A program made the position numbers and the translations under genes. The notes below the pieces were generated by a model. The model was not told the DNA's origin and did not search any database. It was given only the letters and a program-made list of their open reading frames with translations. Source: Rhodoferax potami (GTDB lineage Bacteria; Pseudomonadota; Gammaproteobacteria; Burkholderiales; Burkholderiaceae_C). Taken from it: a stretch of 64,000 bases of DNA. The DNA is taken from contig NZ_JAVBIK010000001.1 in the NCBI RefSeq assembly GCF_032193805.1, positions 2,191,001 to 2,255,000 on the forward strand, read 5' to 3'. Shown one piece after another: positions 44,544 to 57,365 of this stretch (within the stretch, counting starts at the first letter, position 1; every line of letters starts with the position of its first letter).

Positions 44544-45866
44544 TTAGTCAGTAATCAACTTTCCTTTTGAAATCAAGTCGTTGATCAATTGCTGGTCAGT
44601 GGTGAACCCAGCCGTAAGGTTTACACCGGAGAACACGATTCGCTGGACTGTATTGTTCGTGACATCCGCAAATGTTCCTCCAATCGAATGCCCTGCAGTG
44701 AAGGCGCCCGATGTACTGATTTGGAGCACAGTCTCAGTACCGTTTGTACTGAAATGCAAGTACTTGTCCAAAGTCGCGCTGTTTTCACCCGATAACAGAT
44801 CACGCAAGTCAATACGATCGCCGCCGGATGCAAAGGTTGCAGCGCTGAAGTCGGTAATAGTGTCTACGGCCTGAGTAGCGTTGGTTCCTTGGTCATTGAG
44901 AGACCACTTAAAAGTATCTGACCCTGTTCCGCCTGTGAGCGAATCGTTCCCTGCTCCGCCAATTAAGACATCATTACCGGCTCTGCCGTTTATCGTGTCA
45001 TTACCCGCAAAGCCATAAATAATATCGCTCACGGAATCGCTGCCGGTCAAAGTATTCGCGGCGGCAGTCCCTTCTAAGTTTTGATGACCGCTCAGATTCA
45101 ATGTCAAGACATTCGTGGATGTATCTCCATCTTTATCTGTAATGGTGTAGTTGTAGGTGGCGGTTAATTGATCACCCGTCCTGATGGCACCACGTGTCGC
45201 TTCATTCATTGTGAAGGTGTAAGTCCCGTCACTATTACCAACGAATGAACCGAAGCTGCTTGTGCCGCTCCAGACGACACCGGAGTTCGCCAACCCGTCT
45301 GCCCCACCTTGAGCAAAGACGTTTCCGGTTGCGGTGGGCAATGGTTCAACGGTAGTGATCGAAGCGAAGATTCCAAAACTGGACGCCTGTTGTTCCCGTG
45401 TAAAGATTTGCGTGACCAAATTGCCGTCTGCATCTCTGAAACCATTGAAATTGACGACGTAATTTTGTCCTGCAATATTGATTGTGGAGCTAGAGGTAGG
45501 TAGGGTGATGATGTCACGGGAAGCATCATCCGTTGGAGTACTGGTGTTTGGAGTTTCCGTATGGTCTAGGCGAATGGTGAAAGGCACATTCGTGGTTACT
45601 CCGTTTATCACTACATTGAATGACAATGTCAGGTCAGTGAAGTTAAGTGGGCTTCCACCAACTGGGAAGTTGTTATGGGTAAAAGTGCCAACTTGGAATA
45701 ACTGATTCAACGCAACAGCGCTACCTGCCGCTGAAGTGAAAGAGGTGTTGTCCACCAATGTGTAGCCCGATTGCGTGTTGCCCGTACCCCACCGCAACAC
45801 CTCGCGCTGGGCATTGTCACGCGCAGTATGAAAATGACACGAGAACGCGGTGAGGAATTGATACAC
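44544..45866 (-). pseudogene. lapA: LapA-like adhesin, C-terminal fragment cut off by the IS21 element
   Basis: The open frame of 440 codons reaches into the insertion sequence; true adhesin sequence begins at 45814 (AQREVLRWGTGNTQSGYTL). It contains a T1SS-143-type repeat domain (VVWSGTSSFGSFVGNSDGTY, ATYNYTITDKDGDTS), RTX calcium-binding nonapeptides (GFAGNDTINGRAGNDVLIGG, GAGNDSLTGGTGSDTF) and a type I secretion end (VDTITDFSAATFASGGDRID). Without an IS the frame fuses directly to the N-terminal fragment at 47919. The fragment alone has no start signal and lacks the retention module. Fused length 2128 residues. Confidence 0.9.
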
Positions 45867-45911
45867 CTCGACTAACGTGCCAAGCCATCCGAACCATGGA
45901 TGGGACTGGCA

Positions 45912-47809
<1,898 letters not shown>

Positions 47810-48901
47810 AGGCGCCAAGCAAAGACAAAACAACCAATCACCCCACATAACGGTGTATCAAATCCACGCCGCGTTTGCGTTCCACAGTTGTATCAAATCG
47901 AGACTGCGTTTGACAGCATCGGTATCCCCTCCCTCTGTCGCCGCAATCGCAGTGCCGCTATCCAGGACAGCGTTGATGAAGCCGGCTTGCAATGTGTTTA
48001 CGCTGAGGGCGTCTACGCCGACATAGATGTTGTGGCTAACCGCTCTTGCGGATGGTGAGTCGTCTTCAACATTGATAGTCAGCGTACCGCTGCCACTCAA
48101 TGCGCCATCATTTGCGTTGACGACGAAATTGAGTGCCCTTACATCCTCACCAGCACCTGTGTGATCAATTGGCGCTAACAAATCAAAGGTGTAATTGCCG
48201 CCGCTTGTCAGGCTAATGGTTGCTACATCGACCGAGCCGGCCCGCCCCGTATAGGTTTGCCCGCTCAATGTCCAGACCACCGCAACGCCGTTTGAAGTGA
48301 TGCCCGAGGGGGCGGATGTGAAAGACCAAGTCGCGCTCGGGCTATCAACATCGGTCGAAACCAAGGTGCCGCTAACAGTCTTCAAGTTTGTGGTGTCCGG
48401 TGATCCGGTGGTATCCGCCAAGCTTGTTGCTAAACCTTCCTCGGAGACGTTTGCAGATTGGTTAATCACTATTGGTGCATCGTTTACGCTGACCACATTG
48501 ATTGTTGTAACTGCGGTGTTTGAAGCGTTCGCCCCGTCATTCACCACCACTTCGATCGTGCGAGCAACGGTGCTGGGGTTTTCGCTAGTAGTGGCAAACG
48601 TGATGGCGCGGATGGCATCTTGGTAATTCGCCAAGCTAGCATTCCCCGTCAGGGTGATGACATTGCCCGCGATGGATGCGGCAATGCCTGGAGGCAAGCT
48701 TCCTACAGCCAATATATCGCCTGTTTGAGCGTTTGTCAGCGTAATGGTGGCACTTGCGAGGTTGGTGCCATTTGCATCCGTGATGGTGATGTCTGAGTCA
48801 GAAATCGAGACAGGAGCACCATTCTCAGTATAACTCGTAATGAAGTTCGCTCCTGTGGCTGTGCTGGAGTTGTTTGTGTCCAGATCCAATACAGGGGCGA
48901 A

Positions 48902-49262
48902 GTCATCGTTGGTGATAGTGCCCGTGGCCGCTGCGGTCGTAGCTGTCAGAGCCACTGCGTTGCTGGTGGCGCTGGTGATGGTGGCGATAACCGTTTCATT
49001 GCCCTCGAACGTGGTGTCCGCGGTGGGGTCAATGGTGATAGTGGCCGTGGTCGAACCTGCAGGAATGGTCACAGTGCCTGTGACGGCCGAGCCGGTGTAG
49101 TCGGTGCCGTTAGTGGCCGAGCCGCTGAGGGTGTAGTTCACCGTGGTAGCAAACGCAGACGGGTTGCTCAGGGTGAAGGTGTACACCAGGTTGGTGGCGC
49201 CATCTTCTGCCACGCTGGCAGGAGAGACCGACACAGCAACCGTAGGCTGGTCGTTGTCGGTG
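48902..49262 (-). repeat. 361-bp repeat unit in lapA, second copy at 49601-49961
   Basis: The two copies, offset by 699 bp (233 codons), agree almost throughout; I saw one differing base (48970 versus 49669 region). Each encodes a Calx-beta-like unit. Confidence 0.8.
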
Positions 49263-49949
49263 ATAGTGCCGGTGGCGACATTATTGGTCGCACTGACAGT
49301 GGCTCCGCCGGTGGCGTTAGTCACAGTGGCGATCACAGACTCATTGGACTCAAAGACGGTATCGCTGGTCGGATCGACCGTGAAAGTCGCAGAGGTCTGC
49401 CCGGCCAGAATCGTGACGGTACGGGTCGCAGCGGTGACGTAGTCGGTGCCCTCGGTGGCAGAGCCAGTGAGGGTGTAAGTGACCACCGTATCGACAGAGC
49501 TGGGGTTGCTCAGGGAGACGGTGTAGGTCATCACGTTACCGGCAGCCGCGTCTTCAGCGATGGTGCTTGGAGTCACGGCGATGGAGACCACAGGAGCGGT
49601 GTCATCGTTGGTGATAGTGCCCGTGGCCGCTGCGGTCGTAGCTGTCAGAGCCACTGCGTTGCTGGTGGCGCTAGTGATGGTGGCGATAACCGTTTCATTG
49701 CCCTCGAACGTGGTGTCCGCGGTGGGGTCAATGGTGATAGTGGCCGTGGTCGAACCTGCAGGAATGGTCACAGTGCCTGTGACGGCCGAGCCGGTGTAGT
49801 CGGTGCCGTTAGTGGCCGAGCCGCTGAGGGTGTAGTTCACCGTGGTAGCAAACGCAGACGGGTTGCTCAGGGTGAAGGTGTACACCAGGTTGGTGGCGCC
49901 ATCTTCTGCCACGCTGGCAGGAGAGACCGACACAGCAACCGTAGGCTGG

Positions 49950-51077
49950 TCGTTGTCGGTGGGGCCGCCCGGAGGCGAGCCGGTGCCGTCGTCCTTGATG
50001 GTGCCGGAGCCGGAGTTATCGGCAATGGCAGAGCCGGCAGAGGCGTTGGAGAGATTGACGGTAAAGGCTTCGCTGACCTCGTAGACGGTGTCATTGGTGA
50101 CGTTCAGGGTCACGGTCTGGGTGAGCACGCCGGGGGCGAAGGTCAAGGTGCCAGCCAAAGCGCTGGTGCCTGCGGTGACGTCGCTACCGGCGCCGCCCAC
50201 GCTGGCGGTGCCGCTGGCGGTGGCGTAGTCCACGGTGAGCGCACTGGCGCCTGGGTTGGACAGGGTGACGGTGAAGGAGATGGTGCCTGCGCCCTCATTG
50301 ACGGTGACGTCATTGATGGAGAACTGGGGCGTACCGTCGTTATCGGTGATGGTGGCGGTGCCGGAGGCAGGCGTGGTGGTGGCGCCGGAGACCGGAGTGG
50401 CGGTGAGGGAGAAGGATTCGTTACCTTCAGAGATCACATCATCGGTGGTGGCCAGGCGCAGCTGCACGGAGGTCGCACCTGCGGGGATGGTCACATCGCC
50501 GGTCACAGGAGTCCACACGGGAGAGGCGACAGTGCCGCTGTTGAACTCCAGGTTGCTTGCGGCGGCGGTATCGGTGCCCAGGGTGGCAGAGCCACTGGCC
50601 AGCGATGGTGTGAAAACCACCGGGCTGGTGCTGGGGTTGGAGATGCTCACGGTGAAGACGGCGCTGGCGCCTTCTGCGACGGAGATGTTGGCCACGGACA
50701 AGACGGGGGTGTCGTTGTCGGTGGGGCCGCCCGGAGGCGAGCCGGTGCCATCGTCGCGGATGGTGGTGGTCACGGTGCCGGTGGCAATAGTGGCGCCGCC
50801 GGTGGGGGCCGACAGATTGACGGAGAAGTTCTCGGCACCTTCAAACGTGGTGTCGTTGGTAATAGCGACGGTAAAGGTCTGGCTGGTCACACCGGGGGCA
50901 AACGTGAGGGTGCCGGAGGTGGAGGCGAAGTCGGTGCCGGAAGTGGCGGTGCCGCTGGCGGCGTTATAGGCCACCGTGATGGGGGCGCTGGCGGCGTTGG
51001 AGAGGGTGACGGTGTAGGTCAGGGTGCCTGCGGCTTCGTTGACGGTTGCGGGGCCGGTGATGACCAGGCTAGGCGCA
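49950..51077 (-). repeat. 1128-bp tandem repeat in lapA, copy 1
   Basis: Offset from copy 2 is exactly 1128 bp (376 codons), so the frame is kept. No difference was seen in the stretches compared. Encodes two to three adhesin units each ending with GSPPGGPTDND. Confidence 0.9.
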
Positions 51078-52195
51078 TCGTTGTCGGTGGGGCCGCCCGG
51101 AGGCGAGCCGGTGCCGTCGTCCTTGATGGTGCCGGAGCCGGAGTTATCGGCAATGGCAGAGCCGGCAGAGGCGTTGGAGAGATTGACGGTAAAGGCTTCG
51201 CTGACCTCGTAGACGGTGTCATTGGTGACGTTCAGGGTCACGGTCTGGGTGAGCACGCCGGGGGCGAAGGTCAAGGTGCCAGCCAAAGCGCTGGTGCCTG
51301 CGGTGACGTCGCTACCGGCGCCGCCCACGCTGGCGGTGCCGCTGGCGGTGGCGTAGTCCACGGTGAGCGCACTGGCGCCTGGGTTGGACAGGGTGACGGT
51401 GAAGGAGATGGTGCCTGCGCCCTCATTGACGGTGACGTCATTGATGGAGAACTGGGGCGTACCGTCGTTATCGGTGATGGTGGCGGTGCCGGAGGCAGGC
51501 GTGGTGGTGGCGCCGGAGACCGGAGTGGCGGTGAGGGAGAAGGATTCGTTACCTTCAGAGATCACATCATCGGTGGTGGCCAGGCGCAGCTGCACGGAGG
51601 TCGCACCTGCGGGGATGGTCACATCGCCGGTCACAGGAGTCCACACGGGAGAGGCGACAGTGCCGCTGTTGAACTCCAGGTTGCTTGCGGCGGCGGTATC
51701 GGTGCCCAGGGTGGCAGAGCCACTGGCCAGCGATGGTGTGAAAACCACCGGGCTGGTGCTGGGGTTGGAGATGCTCACGGTGAAGACGGCGCTGGCGCCT
51801 TCTGCGACGGAGATGTTGGCCACGGACAAGACGGGGGTGTCGTTGTCGGTGGGGCCGCCCGGAGGCGAGCCGGTGCCATCGTCGCGGATGGTGGTGGTCA
51901 CGGTGCCGGTGGCAATAGTGGCGCCGCCGGTGGGGGCCGACAGATTGACGGAGAAGTTCTCGGCACCTTCAAACGTGGTGTCGTTGGTAATAGCGACGGT
52001 AAAGGTCTGGCTGGTCACACCGGGGGCAAACGTGAGGGTGCCGGAGGTGGAGGCGAAGTCGGTGCCGGAAGTGGCGGTGCCGCTGGCGGCGTTATAGGCC
52101 ACCGTGATGGGGGCGCTGGCGGCGTTGGAGAGGGTGACGGTGTAGGTCAGGGTGCCTGCGGCTTCGTTGACGGTTGCGGGGCCGGTGATGACCAG
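51078..52195 (-). repeat. 1128-bp tandem repeat in lapA, copy 2
   Basis: Matches copy 1 up to 52195, after which the sequences diverge. Such near-identity implies recent duplication or gene conversion; short-read assembly may have collapsed further copies. Confidence 0.9.
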
Positions 52196-53050
52196 AGAGG
52201 GGGTGTCGTTATCCAATATTGTTCCGGTCCCAGTGACTCCGCCGATCTCGATGGGAACGCTTTCATTGCCCTCGAAGACAGAATCATTTGTGGTTGGCAC
52301 AGAGACAGTGAAATCGATCACGCCTGGCGGGACGGAAATCGTTTTTCCAATGGGGTCGAACGTGACCCCATTGCTGAATGTTGGACTTCCGTAATCCGAG
52401 TTGATCGCCGAGCCACCTCCCAAATTGAATGAAAAGGTCGAAACCACCGAGGAACTTGCATTCAGCGCAACATTGAAAACTAAGGTATTACCTTCAGTCT
52501 GTGCAGGGCTGCTGATGCTGGCAATGCTTGGTGCCGCAGGCGTGGCTGCGTTCTCTTGCACAAAGACTGTTTCTTGGGTGTCAGCGCCGCGATCAATGGA
52601 TGCGGTACCCACGGACTCATTGATCCGCATCACGCGGACGAAGCTATGAGAGTCGCTAGCATCACCGCCTGAGAGGCCGGCCGCGGTCGCTTCGAGCTGT
52701 GTGCTCAGGTCTCCGCCTGACGCAATGATTTGTTCAATGGCTGCTGAACCGCTATTCAGGTCCCGCAAGGCGGCTTCAGTGGCATCGGTAGGGCTCAATC
52801 CGAGCAGATTGGCGTCGATCAACAGCTCTCTGCCGGCTTCCAAGCTGATGGCTTGCCCATTGGGCAAAGCCAACTCTAAGCGAGTCCCGTTCTCGGTGAT
52901 GACGACTTGACCTTCTTGGATTTCGTCGCCGACTTTGAGAGCACGCTTGGTTCCGTCCGGAGAAACGACCCATGCGTTGCCTTGCAAAATTACGACGACG
53001 CCACGGGCTTGGGCGGAAACTTGGGATGTAGCCATGTCAAAAACTCCAGA

Positions 53051-53069
53051 GTCAGCATTGAATACTGAC
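53051..53069. promoter_or_regulatory. 19-bp near-palindrome at the lapA start
   Basis: GTCAGCATT-G-AATACTGAC, arms matching at 8 of 9 bases, 15 bp before the lapA ATG on the minus strand. It may be an operator for the neighbouring LuxR-type regulator or a leader hairpin near the ribosome site. Confidence 0.5.
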
Positions 53070-53126
53070 CAATGTAGAGCCTTTGAACTGTCTTAGCTAT
53101 TGTCCCGGAGTACAGGTTTTCGGAAA

Positions 53127-53764
53127 TTATTGGATCCCGTGAACTTTTAACGCAAGTTGCAGGCGGTCCGTGACGCGTAGCTTTTCAAAGACAGCGCTCA
53201 AATGCGCTTTAACTGTTCGTTCGGTGATGTCGCATCGGGCTGCAATGACCGCGTTGGTTGCGCCATGTGCGGCGAGGGATGCGATTTCCCGCTCCCGTGA
53301 GGTCAGTTGTTCTGCCCAATGGGTCGAGACCGGTTTGTTCACCGGCATTGCGCTATTGGCCCGTTGGATCAATTGCTGCATCAGTTGTTGCCCGATCCAC
53401 ACATGGTCGGCCGAAGTCACCTGGTGGACCTGAAGAAGCGTTTCCGGATCTGCGAATGCATGGCAGTAGCCCGCACACCCTCTGTCGAGAGCGATCATGG
53501 CCTCGTCGTCTTTAGGGTGCGAGCTGGCGGCCAGAATCCGGAGCTTTTTCTGTTGCAGCAGCTCGTTCCAAATAGGGTCAGACCAGGGGGAATATCGGCC
53601 ACTGCCAAATCCAGCCAGACGATGTCACCAGTTCGGCGCACCAAGCCTTTCAAGGCCGCGAAACTGCCGAGCTCTATCGGCGACTCGATGCCTAGCGCAC
53701 TTCGCCAGTGCCTTAGTAGGCCGGGATCGCTGCTAACAAGCAGGGGCGCAAAGTTTTGTCTCAT
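53127..53764 (-). pseudogene. LuxR-type response regulator, frameshifted
   Basis: Two open frames make up one gene. 53495-53764 encodes the receiver-like start (MRQNFAPLLVSSDPGLLRHW ... DIVWLDLAVADIPP). 53127-53498 continues with KDDEAMIALDRGCAGYCHAF and ends in a GerE/LuxR helix-turn-helix (LTSREREIASLAAHGATNAV, ITERTVKAHLSAVFEKLRV). Adding one base to the five-G run at 53586-53590 (plus strand) joins them into a 212-residue protein of NarL/LuxR shape. The start overlaps the lapC stop by ATGA, so it is the third gene of lapB-lapC-regulator, 91 bp before lapA. It probably regulates the adhesin. The lesion may be real or a homopolymer error. Confidence 0.85.
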
Positions 53765-55179
53765 CGTTCAGTCATTGCGTTGGACTTGGCTCGCAGGATA
53801 GGCTTCATCAAGTAAGCCAGTACTGACTTCTTCCCTGTAAGAATATCGACCTCCGCCACCATTCCAGGAATGATGGGCAGGTTCTTTTGTCCGATAGTGG
53901 TGGCGAGCGTGCGAACTTTGACCACAAAAAAGGCATTCCCTTTTTCGTCAATGACGCTATCCGCGCTGATCTGTTCGAGGGTTGCTTCCAGTCCGCCGTA
54001 GACGGCAAAGTCATAAGCGGTGAACTTGACTAATGCCTTCTGTCCGGGGCGCAAGAATGCAATATCTCTGGGCAACACGCGCGCCTCGAGCAGCAGTGCG
54101 TCATCAGAGGGAACCAGTTCAATCAAGTCTTTACCCGGTTGTACTACCCCGCCTACGGTATTGACCCGCAATTGTTTGACAGTGCCGTTGACCGGAGATC
54201 GGATCTCGGTTTGTTTGACCCGGTCTTCAAGTGCAGTGCTGCCTTCAGACAAGGCACTCAGTTTTGCACTGGTTTCACTCAGTTCAGAGCGCGCAATGTT
54301 ACGGAAGGTCAATTCCACTTCTTGGATTTTTCGGTTGGATTCCGCAACAGCAGATTCCAGCCGTGGAATGTCCGAGTTGGCACTGTCTCTTTCACCCCGG
54401 TACCGGGCGACATCCCGTTCCAAGCGCAGAAGCTCCACGTCAGAAACAGCGCCGGACTTGACCAGTGGACGTGTGAGCTCTAACTCACGGGCGGTAAGGG
54501 TAAAGCTTTGGGCTGCTTGCTCCCGCCGTGCGCGCACAGAGATCAACTCCTGCGATCGTTGGGACGATTGTTGACGCGCTACCCCGACTGTCGCATCCAA
54601 TTCGGCACGGCGTGATTCATAAAGGGCCCTCTCTTGCTCGACCAGCAACGGCGCCTCTTTGAGCACTTCTTCAGGGGGCACAAACCGCGAGCCTTCCGCC
54701 AGAGCCTTCAGGCGGGCGGCCTTGGCCAAGAGGGACAGGTATTGCGACTGGTTTTCACGCAGGGATGACACCATTCGTGTCGGGTCCACCTTCAGCAAAA
54801 GGTCGCCGGTTTTGACCACTTGACCCTCTCTGGCCAATATCTCGGAGACGATGCCGCCATCTAGGCTTTGCAAAATCTGAATCTGCCGCGATGGAATCAC
54901 TTTACCTTCGCCGCGGGTGACTTCATCGAGTTCAGCCAATGCAGCCCACACAAGCAAAACAGCGACCGTCAATGCACTAAGCCAAACCACTATTCTTGCC
55001 CCATGGGGCGTTTGCTCTGCAATGGCCCAGTCTGCGCTGGCGTCGAAGTCGCTGTCGAGGCTCGCTTTTTTTGCGGCCGTGAGGTCCAACGCACGGTCTA
55101 GTGCAGGGGAGCAGAAGCCATAGACGCGCTCCCACAACCGCGTCCACCAGGCTTTGCCTTTGGGTGGGGTGTCCATCAA
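53761..55179 (-). CDS. lapC: LapC membrane fusion protein (HlyD family)
   Basis: A 472-residue periplasmic adaptor of the type I secretion system. One membrane helix at about 64-85 (RIVVWLSALTVAVLLVWAAL) is followed by the biotinyl-lipoyl-like segment VIPSRQIQILQSLDGGIVSEI, a long coiled-coil hairpin (residues ~150-330) and the HlyD signature region IRSPVNGTVKQLRVNTVGGVV. The ATG overlaps the lapB stop (ATGA at 55176-55179) and its own stop overlaps the regulator gene, so the three are co-translated. It bridges LapB and LapE to export the adhesin. Confidence 0.94.
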   Translation of the reverse strand: MMDTPPKGKAWWTRLWERVYGFCSPALDRALDLTAAKKASLDSDFDASADWAIAEQTPHGARIVVWLSALTVAVLLVWAALAELDEVTRGEGKVIPSRQIQILQSLDGGIVSEILAREGQVVKTGDLLLKVDPTRMVSSLRENQSQYLSLLAKAARLKALAEGSRFVPPEEVLKEAPLLVEQERALYESRRAELDATVGVARQQSSQRSQELISVRARREQAAQSFTLTARELELTRPLVKSGAVSDVELLRLERDVARYRGERDSANSDIPRLESAVAESNRKIQEVELTFRNIARSELSETSAKLSALSEGSTALEDRVKQTEIRSPVNGTVKQLRVNTVGGVVQPGKDLIELVPSDDALLLEARVLPRDIAFLRPGQKALVKFTAYDFAVYGGLEATLEQISADSVIDEKGNAFFVVKVRTLATTIGQKNLPIIPGMVAEVDILTGKKSVLAYLMKPILRAKSNAMTER

Positions 55180-57365
55180 GTAGCCCTCCCGATTCGACCA
55201 CTTTGCAGTGCTTCTACCACCTGTGCCTTGGGGCCATCTGCGACAATTTTGCCGCTATCGATCACGATCAGCCGGTCCACCAATTCAAGCAGCGAGGTCC
55301 TGTGCGTGACCAGCAGCATGGTTTTGCCGGTACAGAACCGCTTCAGGCGGCTTTTCAAGGCGTCTTCGCTTTGGTGGTCCATCGCACTGCTGGGCTCATC
55401 GAGAAGCAGCATCGGGCTGTCATTGAGAACAGCTCGTGCGATGCCGACCGCTTGCCGCTGCCCACCTGAGAGGGACTCACCCCGCTCGCCGATCGTCATG
55501 TCAAAGCCTTTGGGGTGCTTGTTGGCAAACTCTGTAACTCCCGCGACTTCAGCTGCAGCCAGAATATCTTGGTCGTCTGCGAAAGGCGCGCCCAGCGCAA
55601 TGTTTTCTTTCAAAGTGCCGTAAAAGAGGCTCACGTCTTGCGATACGAAGCCTGCGGCCCGGCGCAGCTCGGCAGGATCAATCTGCCGCGCGTCGATGCC
55701 ATCGATCAGGATCGCGCCCTCAGTCGGTTGCTGCAGACCCAAAATCAGTCTTTGGATCGTAGATTTGCCCGACCCAATGCGCCCAATGAAGGCCACCTTC
55801 TCACCAGCCTGGATTTTGAACGTGACGTTGCTCAATACCGATTGCTGCTGCCCCGGGTAAGTAAAGCTCACATTCTTGAACTCGATGGTGCCTTGAAAGC
55901 TGCCCCGGTGAAGGTACGCGGTGTCTTCGCTTCTTTCGGGTTGCTGTTGCATATGCATGTCTACCGACGCCAAGCCGCTTTTTGCGCTGTGGTACTGCAA
56001 TAGAAGGCCTGCGACCTGACCAAATGGCGCCATCGCGCGACCCGCCAACATGGACGCAGCAATGATGGCACCCATGCTGACCTGGTTGGCAATCAACAAA
56101 TACACCCCCACGATGATGCTGGTCACAGACACCAATTGCTGCATGGCCTGTGCAAAGTTCATGGTTCCGTTGGACAGCAATTTCAGCTTTGTGCTGGTCT
56201 GCGCCAAGAACACGGTGCTCTGCTCCCACTGTCGCTGAAAGCTGCTTTCCGCCACCATGAATTTGATGGTTTCAATACCCACCAAGCTCTCTACCAAGGT
56301 TGCGTTTCGCTGGGATGTGGCCCGTTGGGAGGTTTCGACCAGCTCTTGCATCTTGCGCTGGGTAATCAGGGACACAATCAATAACAGCACGATGCAGACG
56401 AGCGGCGGTATCGCCAGCCAGGGCGAGATCCAGATAAGCGCCAGGAAGAACACCAGCACAAAGGGCAGGTCAACCAGCGTGGTGATCGTGGCCGAGGCCA
56501 CAAAGTCGCGAACAGACTCAAACGCCCGGAGGTTGGCGGCAAATGACCCGACCGACGCTGGCCGGTCAGACATTTTTAAGCCAAGCACCCGCTCCATGAT
56601 GCGTGCAGACAATGTCACATCAATCCGCTTACCGGCCGTGTCTAATATATAGGCACGCATCGTCCGCAGCACCGTATCAAACAGCATCATCAGAATGACA
56701 CCTACCGTGAGCACCCAGAGTGTTTCTTCCGCGCGGTTGGGGACTACGCGGTCATACACCGTCATCGAAAACATCGGCATGGCCAGCGCAAACAGGTTGA
56801 TCAGCAGTGCTGCAATCAAGCTGTCCCGGTACAGGCGCCAATTCTGGAATACGACGCTCCAGAACCAATGTTTGGATTTGAGCTCGCCGGTGGCTGGGGT
56901 TCGTGGATCAAATTTGAATACCGGGCGGACAAAAAACACCACTCCCGAAAACAAAGCCTCCAAATCCTTGCGACTGATCACGTCACCAGACTCGCCGCTC
57001 TCCGGAAAACGAACGCGCGCTTGATCGGTTTCTACCCATTCTAGGAACACGCAAGCCTGTTTGTTTTGCAAAAGCAAAATGACCGGCAAGAGTCCAGGGC
57101 GCAGATCGTCTAGTTTGCGTCTTGCCAAGCGGGCAGTCAGCCCTGCCCGGGCCGCAGCGCGGGGAAACAGCGCCGGGGTGATCAGGTTGTTCTCTAGGGG
57201 AAGACCCGCTGACACGGCGGCTTGCGTTGTCGTGATCCCGTAGATCCGCGCCAGCGAAACCAAACTATCCAGCAGAGGATCGACGTGGGTGCTGTGCTCA
57301 CTGATACGCCAGCCACTGTGGGGGGGCGGCGTGATTACGGCGGAGGTGGGCAATTGCACGGTCAT
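55176..57365 (-). CDS. lapB: LapB type I secretion ABC transporter
   Basis: A 729-residue inner-membrane exporter. Residues ~25-160 form a C39-like domain without the catalytic Cys (degenerate, as in LapB and HlyB); the membrane domain spans ~190-470. The nucleotide-binding domain has Walker A GRIGSGKST, signature LSGGQRQAVGIARAVL and Walker B MLLLDEPSSAMD with H-loop VTHRTS. It is preceded immediately by a small gene ending at 57366 and followed by lapC with ATGA overlap. Known role of the family: ATP-driven export of LapA-type adhesins. Confidence 0.95.
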   Translation of the reverse strand: MTVQLPTSAVITPPPHSGWRISEHSTHVDPLLDSLVSLARIYGITTTQAAVSAGLPLENNLITPALFPRAAARAGLTARLARRKLDDLRPGLLPVILLLQNKQACVFLEWVETDQARVRFPESGESGDVISRKDLEALFSGVVFFVRPVFKFDPRTPATGELKSKHWFWSVVFQNWRLYRDSLIAALLINLFALAMPMFSMTVYDRVVPNRAEETLWVLTVGVILMMLFDTVLRTMRAYILDTAGKRIDVTLSARIMERVLGLKMSDRPASVGSFAANLRAFESVRDFVASATITTLVDLPFVLVFFLALIWISPWLAIPPLVCIVLLLIVSLITQRKMQELVETSQRATSQRNATLVESLVGIETIKFMVAESSFQRQWEQSTVFLAQTSTKLKLLSNGTMNFAQAMQQLVSVTSIIVGVYLLIANQVSMGAIIAASMLAGRAMAPFGQVAGLLLQYHSAKSGLASVDMHMQQQPERSEDTAYLHRGSFQGTIEFKNVSFTYPGQQQSVLSNVTFKIQAGEKVAFIGRIGSGKSTIQRLILGLQQPTEGAILIDGIDARQIDPAELRRAAGFVSQDVSLFYGTLKENIALGAPFADDQDILAAAEVAGVTEFANKHPKGFDMTIGERGESLSGGQRQAVGIARAVLNDSPMLLLDEPSSAMDHQSEDALKSRLKRFCTGKTMLLVTHRTSLLELVDRLIVIDSGKIVADGPKAQVVEALQSGRIGRAT

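Larger units (their letters stand above)
47858..53035 (-). pseudogene. lapA: LapA-like giant adhesin, N-terminal fragment (retention module plus Calx-beta-type repeats)
   Basis: 1725 codons, of which the last 20 or so derive from the IS. Residues 1-~125 are the LapA retention module (MATSQVSAQARGVVVILQGN, VITENGTRLELALPNGQ) with the LapG cleavage site TAAG at 117-120 (LEATAAGLSGG). The middle has at least ten Calx-beta-like units, each with a variant of TLTYTVTLSNA, a GTD..S.TLTFAPG strand and a closing TITDND. Two 1.1 kb blocks repeat in tandem. The end has cadherin-like segments. The secretion signal sits on the other fragment, so this product should stay inside the cell. The start has GGAG ten bases upstream and a near-palindrome at 53051-53069. 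Confidence 0.92.

Noticed and set aside
50235-52097. Two identical 244-codon plus-strand frames opposite lapA
   Set aside because: They only reflect the tandem duplication in the adhesin read on the wrong strand.
49950-52195. Possible CRISPR or satellite array
   Set aside because: The units are over 1 kb, coding and in frame; no short direct repeats with unique spacers are present.
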